DNA of 35,032 nt from an uncultured Mycoplasmatota bacterium (GTDB lineage: Bacteria > Bacillota_I > Bacilli_A > RF39 > UBA660): assembly GCA_900549625.1 (NCBI GenBank), contig URPE01000011.1, positions 1 through 35,032 of the forward strand. The letters are read 5' to 3'. Under the pieces are notes generated by a model, which was given only the letters and a program-made list of their open reading frames with translations, was not told the origin of the DNA and searched no databases. Below, piece after piece: positions 32,946 to 35,032 of the stretch (position 1 is its first letter; each line of letters starts with the position of its first letter). The translations under genes and the position numbers were made by a program.

Positions 32946-33343
32946 AGGCCCAGTAAACACAGGGCTTTTTTAATCAATTTTTTAATAAATATTATCAGGG
33001 ATCTCTGATAATTCATCATGTAATCTTTTAATACTTTATTTGCCCATTTTCTAAAAATAACACCATTTTGACTTTTAACACGATATCCAACACTTATTGT
33101 CATATCTAAATTGTAATATTCTACTTGATAAGTTTTACCATCGTTTGCAGTTGTCGCAAATTTTGCGACAACTGAATTATCTAGTTCTTCATTTAAAGCA
33201 TTATTAATATGTTTGCCTATTGTTTTAATATCTTTAGCAAACAACATAGCTAACTGTTCACGATTTAAGCATACTATTTCATCTTTCATATTAACTTCTA
33301 ATTTTGCGTTTTGATTTTCAAATAATATAATTTCTTTTTTCAT
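32891..33343 (-). pseudogene. Truncated RhuM-family protein remnant
   Basis: Residues 1-110 resemble the N-terminus of RhuM/virulence-RhuM proteins: REQLAMLFAKDIKTIGKHIN, VVAKFATTANDGKTYQVEYY, SVGYRVKSQNGVIFRKWANK. RhuM proteins are about 330 residues. Here the frame runs from there through the TetR terminator and tail of tetR on the opposite strand, giving a meaningless end (stop at 32891). In a neighbouring frame RLHDELSEIPDNIY ends with TAA at 32982-32984, so an internal deletion or frameshift is likely. AAGGAAG precedes the ATG. Probably non-functional. Confidence 0.65.
32944..32971 (+). terminator. Terminator of tetR
   Basis: AAAGGCCC and GGGCTTTTTT form a stem with one bulged G, overlapping the stop codon. 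Confidence 0.7.
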
Positions 33344-33816
33344 GAATCTTTACTTCCTTTATTTTTGTATTTGGAATTAGAAAAGTATTTTTCATATTAA
33401 AAATTTCATTTAATTTGTATATCCCTGCTTTTTGTTTCAACATTAAACTTTCCAATATAGATTTTATCTATAAATTATTGGACAATAACTCCATTTAATT
33501 CTGTTAGTTCTTGGTATTTAATAAATATCTCTTTATTATTTTTTGAAGATTCATCTTTCATTTTACAATAAGCTATTTTCTTAGTAATAGATTTTATTTG
33601 GTTTTAATAGTATGATAATATCATCTCGTTAGGTAGGAAGTGATGGGATAAGAGCCCAGTAAGCCACTTCTTTTTTATATCTTATTTTAAATTCTAATTA
33701 TTCTTCAGTCAATATTTTTAACATTAAAAAACATATACCTTAATTAGCACATATCTTTTCTATGTAAAATAATTCGTCATTCTAGTTTAATTTCAAGTAC
33801 CTAAACAATCATTTTA
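33344..33816. other. Noncoding decayed stretch
   Basis: 473 nt without a credible gene. A minus-strand frame at 33475-33603 (42 codons, no strong start; contains KSITKKIAYCKMKDES and IKYQELTELNGV) looks like the end of a decayed gene, probably related to the adjacent RhuM remnant. The rest is AT-rich, except for the hairpin at 33637-33676. Confidence 0.4.
33637..33676 (+). terminator. Hairpin with T run, isolated
   Basis: GAAGTG (33637-33642) pairs with CACTTC (33665-33670) and inside it TGGG with CCCA, then six T. No gene ends just before it on this strand; it may terminate a small RNA or be a relic. Confidence 0.5.
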
Positions 33817-35032
33817 TTAATTCTCTGATAAAGTATACGGATTACTTTTTGAACCATCACCTGAAACAATTTTGACAGAAGATAAAAGATAAACCGATGG
33901 ATAAACATCATTACTAAAAAAGCCATCACTAGTAGCATTAACATACCCATCAGGACTTATAATAAACTCACGAAAAGCATCAGTAAAAAACTCTATTATA
34001 GATAATGTCCATTGCCAATTAATACTATTAAATAACCAGTTATTAAGATAACAATCAGGATAATCAGCCCAATTATATAATTCCTTATTTAAACATGTTC
34101 CTCTGGACGTTTTAACACCACCACTCGTTGCATACCCATAATCGCTAACATACATTAAGCCAACTTTCCCTTTCCATGTCGTTGTTCTTTCTACTGTGTC
34201 ATTACACCAAGACCCGCTTGAGCAAATTTTACCAGTATTTTTGCTTCTTTCAAATTCATAAAACCTAGGAACTGAGATATTTTCATTAGTATATGTTTTA
34301 GCATCATTTGTACCTGTATTCCATACAGCATCACTTATTAATGCCTTTAATTTGTTTTTCATTCCTATACTTGTAAAATTGCAACTTGTTGTACCATTAT
34401 TTAAGTTATTATAACATAATCCCAACCCACTACTCCAATATAATGAGCCACCAACTGACTCACTTTCATATCCAGGATTTAACAATTTCATCAAATCAGC
34501 TTGACTCCACTCATTAATACCATAACCAGAGTTTACTGAACTATCACTTGTATCCCACGAATATTTACCAATAGAGTTGGCTCTTATAAGCTTTATTCTA
34601 TCTTCTTTTAAGCCTGCACCATTATCAATGTCTTTCATAACACCTATGATTCGCCATAATTCCCCATCGACGCTAACGTAATTATTTGGATTAGCGCCAA
34701 TATATCTAATGTTATTACCAGATTCATCAGTAGCAATAGTTTCTATATCATATTTGGCTAAGCCTTTAATGTATTCTACAGCAGTTATATCAATTTTTTT
34801 AAAATATAAATTGCATCTCGTTCTAGTATAATCAGTAACATTGTAACCACTATAATCACCTATGAATTTCCAACCGCCATTGTCCCAATTTGGAATGACA
34901 CCATTAGTACAATTGCTTTTTTCCGTATCTAATGTATAACCAGAACCTTTCTTAGGCATTTCTCTTGTAATATTGTTATCAACATAATAAGCAAAATATA
35001 TGTCACCTGGATCACTTACTATTCCATTTATT
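33817..35032 (-). CDS. Third surface-protein paralogue, 5' end outside window
   Basis: The frame is open from the window edge to the stop at 33817; the ATG at 34959 is internal, because upstream codons read INGIVSDPGDIYFAYYVDNN and ITREMPKKG, the N-terminal block shared with the DGR target. The membrane anchor is therefore outside. The centre shares NEWSQADLMKLLNPGYESES with the 27437 gene. The end has WQWTLSIIEFFTDA..., SVYLLSSVKIVSGDGSKSN and PYTLSEN, the same C-terminal plan as the other two. No match to the TR. The end region differs most from its paralogues, at the place where the VR sits in the DGR target. Confidence 0.8.
   Translation of the reverse strand, partial: INGIVSDPGDIYFAYYVDNNITREMPKKGSGYTLDTEKSNCTNGVIPNWDNGGWKFIGDYSGYNVTDYTRTRCNLYFKKIDITAVEYIKGLAKYDIETIATDESGNNIRYIGANPNNYVSVDGELWRIIGVMKDIDNGAGLKEDRIKLIRANSIGKYSWDTSDSSVNSGYGINEWSQADLMKLLNPGYESESVGGSLYWSSGLGLCYNNLNNGTTSCNFTSIGMKNKLKALISDAVWNTGTNDAKTYTNENISVPRFYEFERSKNTGKICSSGSWCNDTVERTTTWKGKVGLMYVSDYGYATSGGVKTSRGTCLNKELYNWADYPDCYLNNWLFNSINWQWTLSIIEFFTDAFREFIISPDGYVNATSDGFFSNDVYPSVYLLSSVKIVSGDGSKSNPYTLSEN

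Noticed and set aside
33626..33676. M-box-like leader (begins CTCGTTAGGT)
   Set aside because: Only the first ten nucleotides resemble the M-box; the conserved core and a downstream plus-strand gene are missing.
33817..34100. VR in the third paralogue
   Set aside because: No TR match by eye; similarity to the DGR target lies in the N-terminal block and the general C-terminal plan only.
1..35032. tRNA, rRNA or CRISPR array
   Set aside because: No cloverleaf, rRNA-like or regularly spaced repeat sequence was found on reading through both strands by eye.

Overview
The window is AT-rich DNA with Gram-positive features: strong AGGAGG-type ribosome binding sites, TTGACA/TATAAT promoters, many small hairpin-plus-T-run terminators, a cotE-type spore coat gene, a YtaF-like sporulation membrane protein and a TagO-type lipid carrier glycosyltransferase. 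This suggests a spore-forming, probably host-associated, low-GC member of the Bacillota (class Bacilli and relatives, perhaps an uncultured RF39/ML615J-28-like or Erysipelotrichales-like lineage). The genus cannot be fixed from the sequence. TGA is used as a stop (for example at the end of the HIT gene), so the Mycoplasma code does not apply.

Layout. Positions 1-9 kb carry small housekeeping and accessory genes: the end of an Rpn/PDDEXK-type nuclease, a YtaF-like protein, dusB, an orphan pseudopilin, a cyclophilin lipoprotein, a Lys/Glu-rich membrane-anchored protein, a Y-family polymerase with its YolD partner, pduL, a small-multidrug-export family protein and two copies of an unrecognised tiny protein family. 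Positions 9-19.7 kb carry a P-type Ca2+-ATPase, rpsP-khpA, cotE, a 50-residue membrane protein, a HIT protein, the M16 pair YmfH/YmfF, a dGTPase-like HD protein and phosphoketolase. Phosphoketolase and PduL together suggest an acetyl-phosphate-centred fermentation.

Positions 19.7-23.2 kb are the main discovery: a complete diversity-generating retroelement (DGR) on the minus strand. It has a reverse transcriptase, an Avd-like helper, a 104-nt template repeat (TR, 21403-21506) and a variable repeat (VR, 21806-21909) in the 3' end of a membrane-anchored surface protein gene. TR and VR differ at 15 positions in their 101-nt core, and every difference is at a template adenine (coding strand). The target gene also carries a run of ten G residues just after its start codon. 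As assembled, this run puts the start codon out of frame with the rest; nine (or twelve) G would restore a 463-residue protein. The locus may therefore combine an on/off phase switch with adenine-directed hypermutation of the C-terminus. A large structured element overlaps the target stop codon, and two tandem small-RNA-like units lie upstream of the target promoter.

Positions 23.7-35 kb are a cell-surface region. They hold an unusual GtrA/polytopic/GT4 fusion overlapping tagO, two further paralogues of the DGR target without a VR, an XRE gene broken by an in-frame TGA, a FtsX-type ABC exporter divergent from a TetR regulator with a shared repeated operator-like motif, and a decayed RhuM gene.
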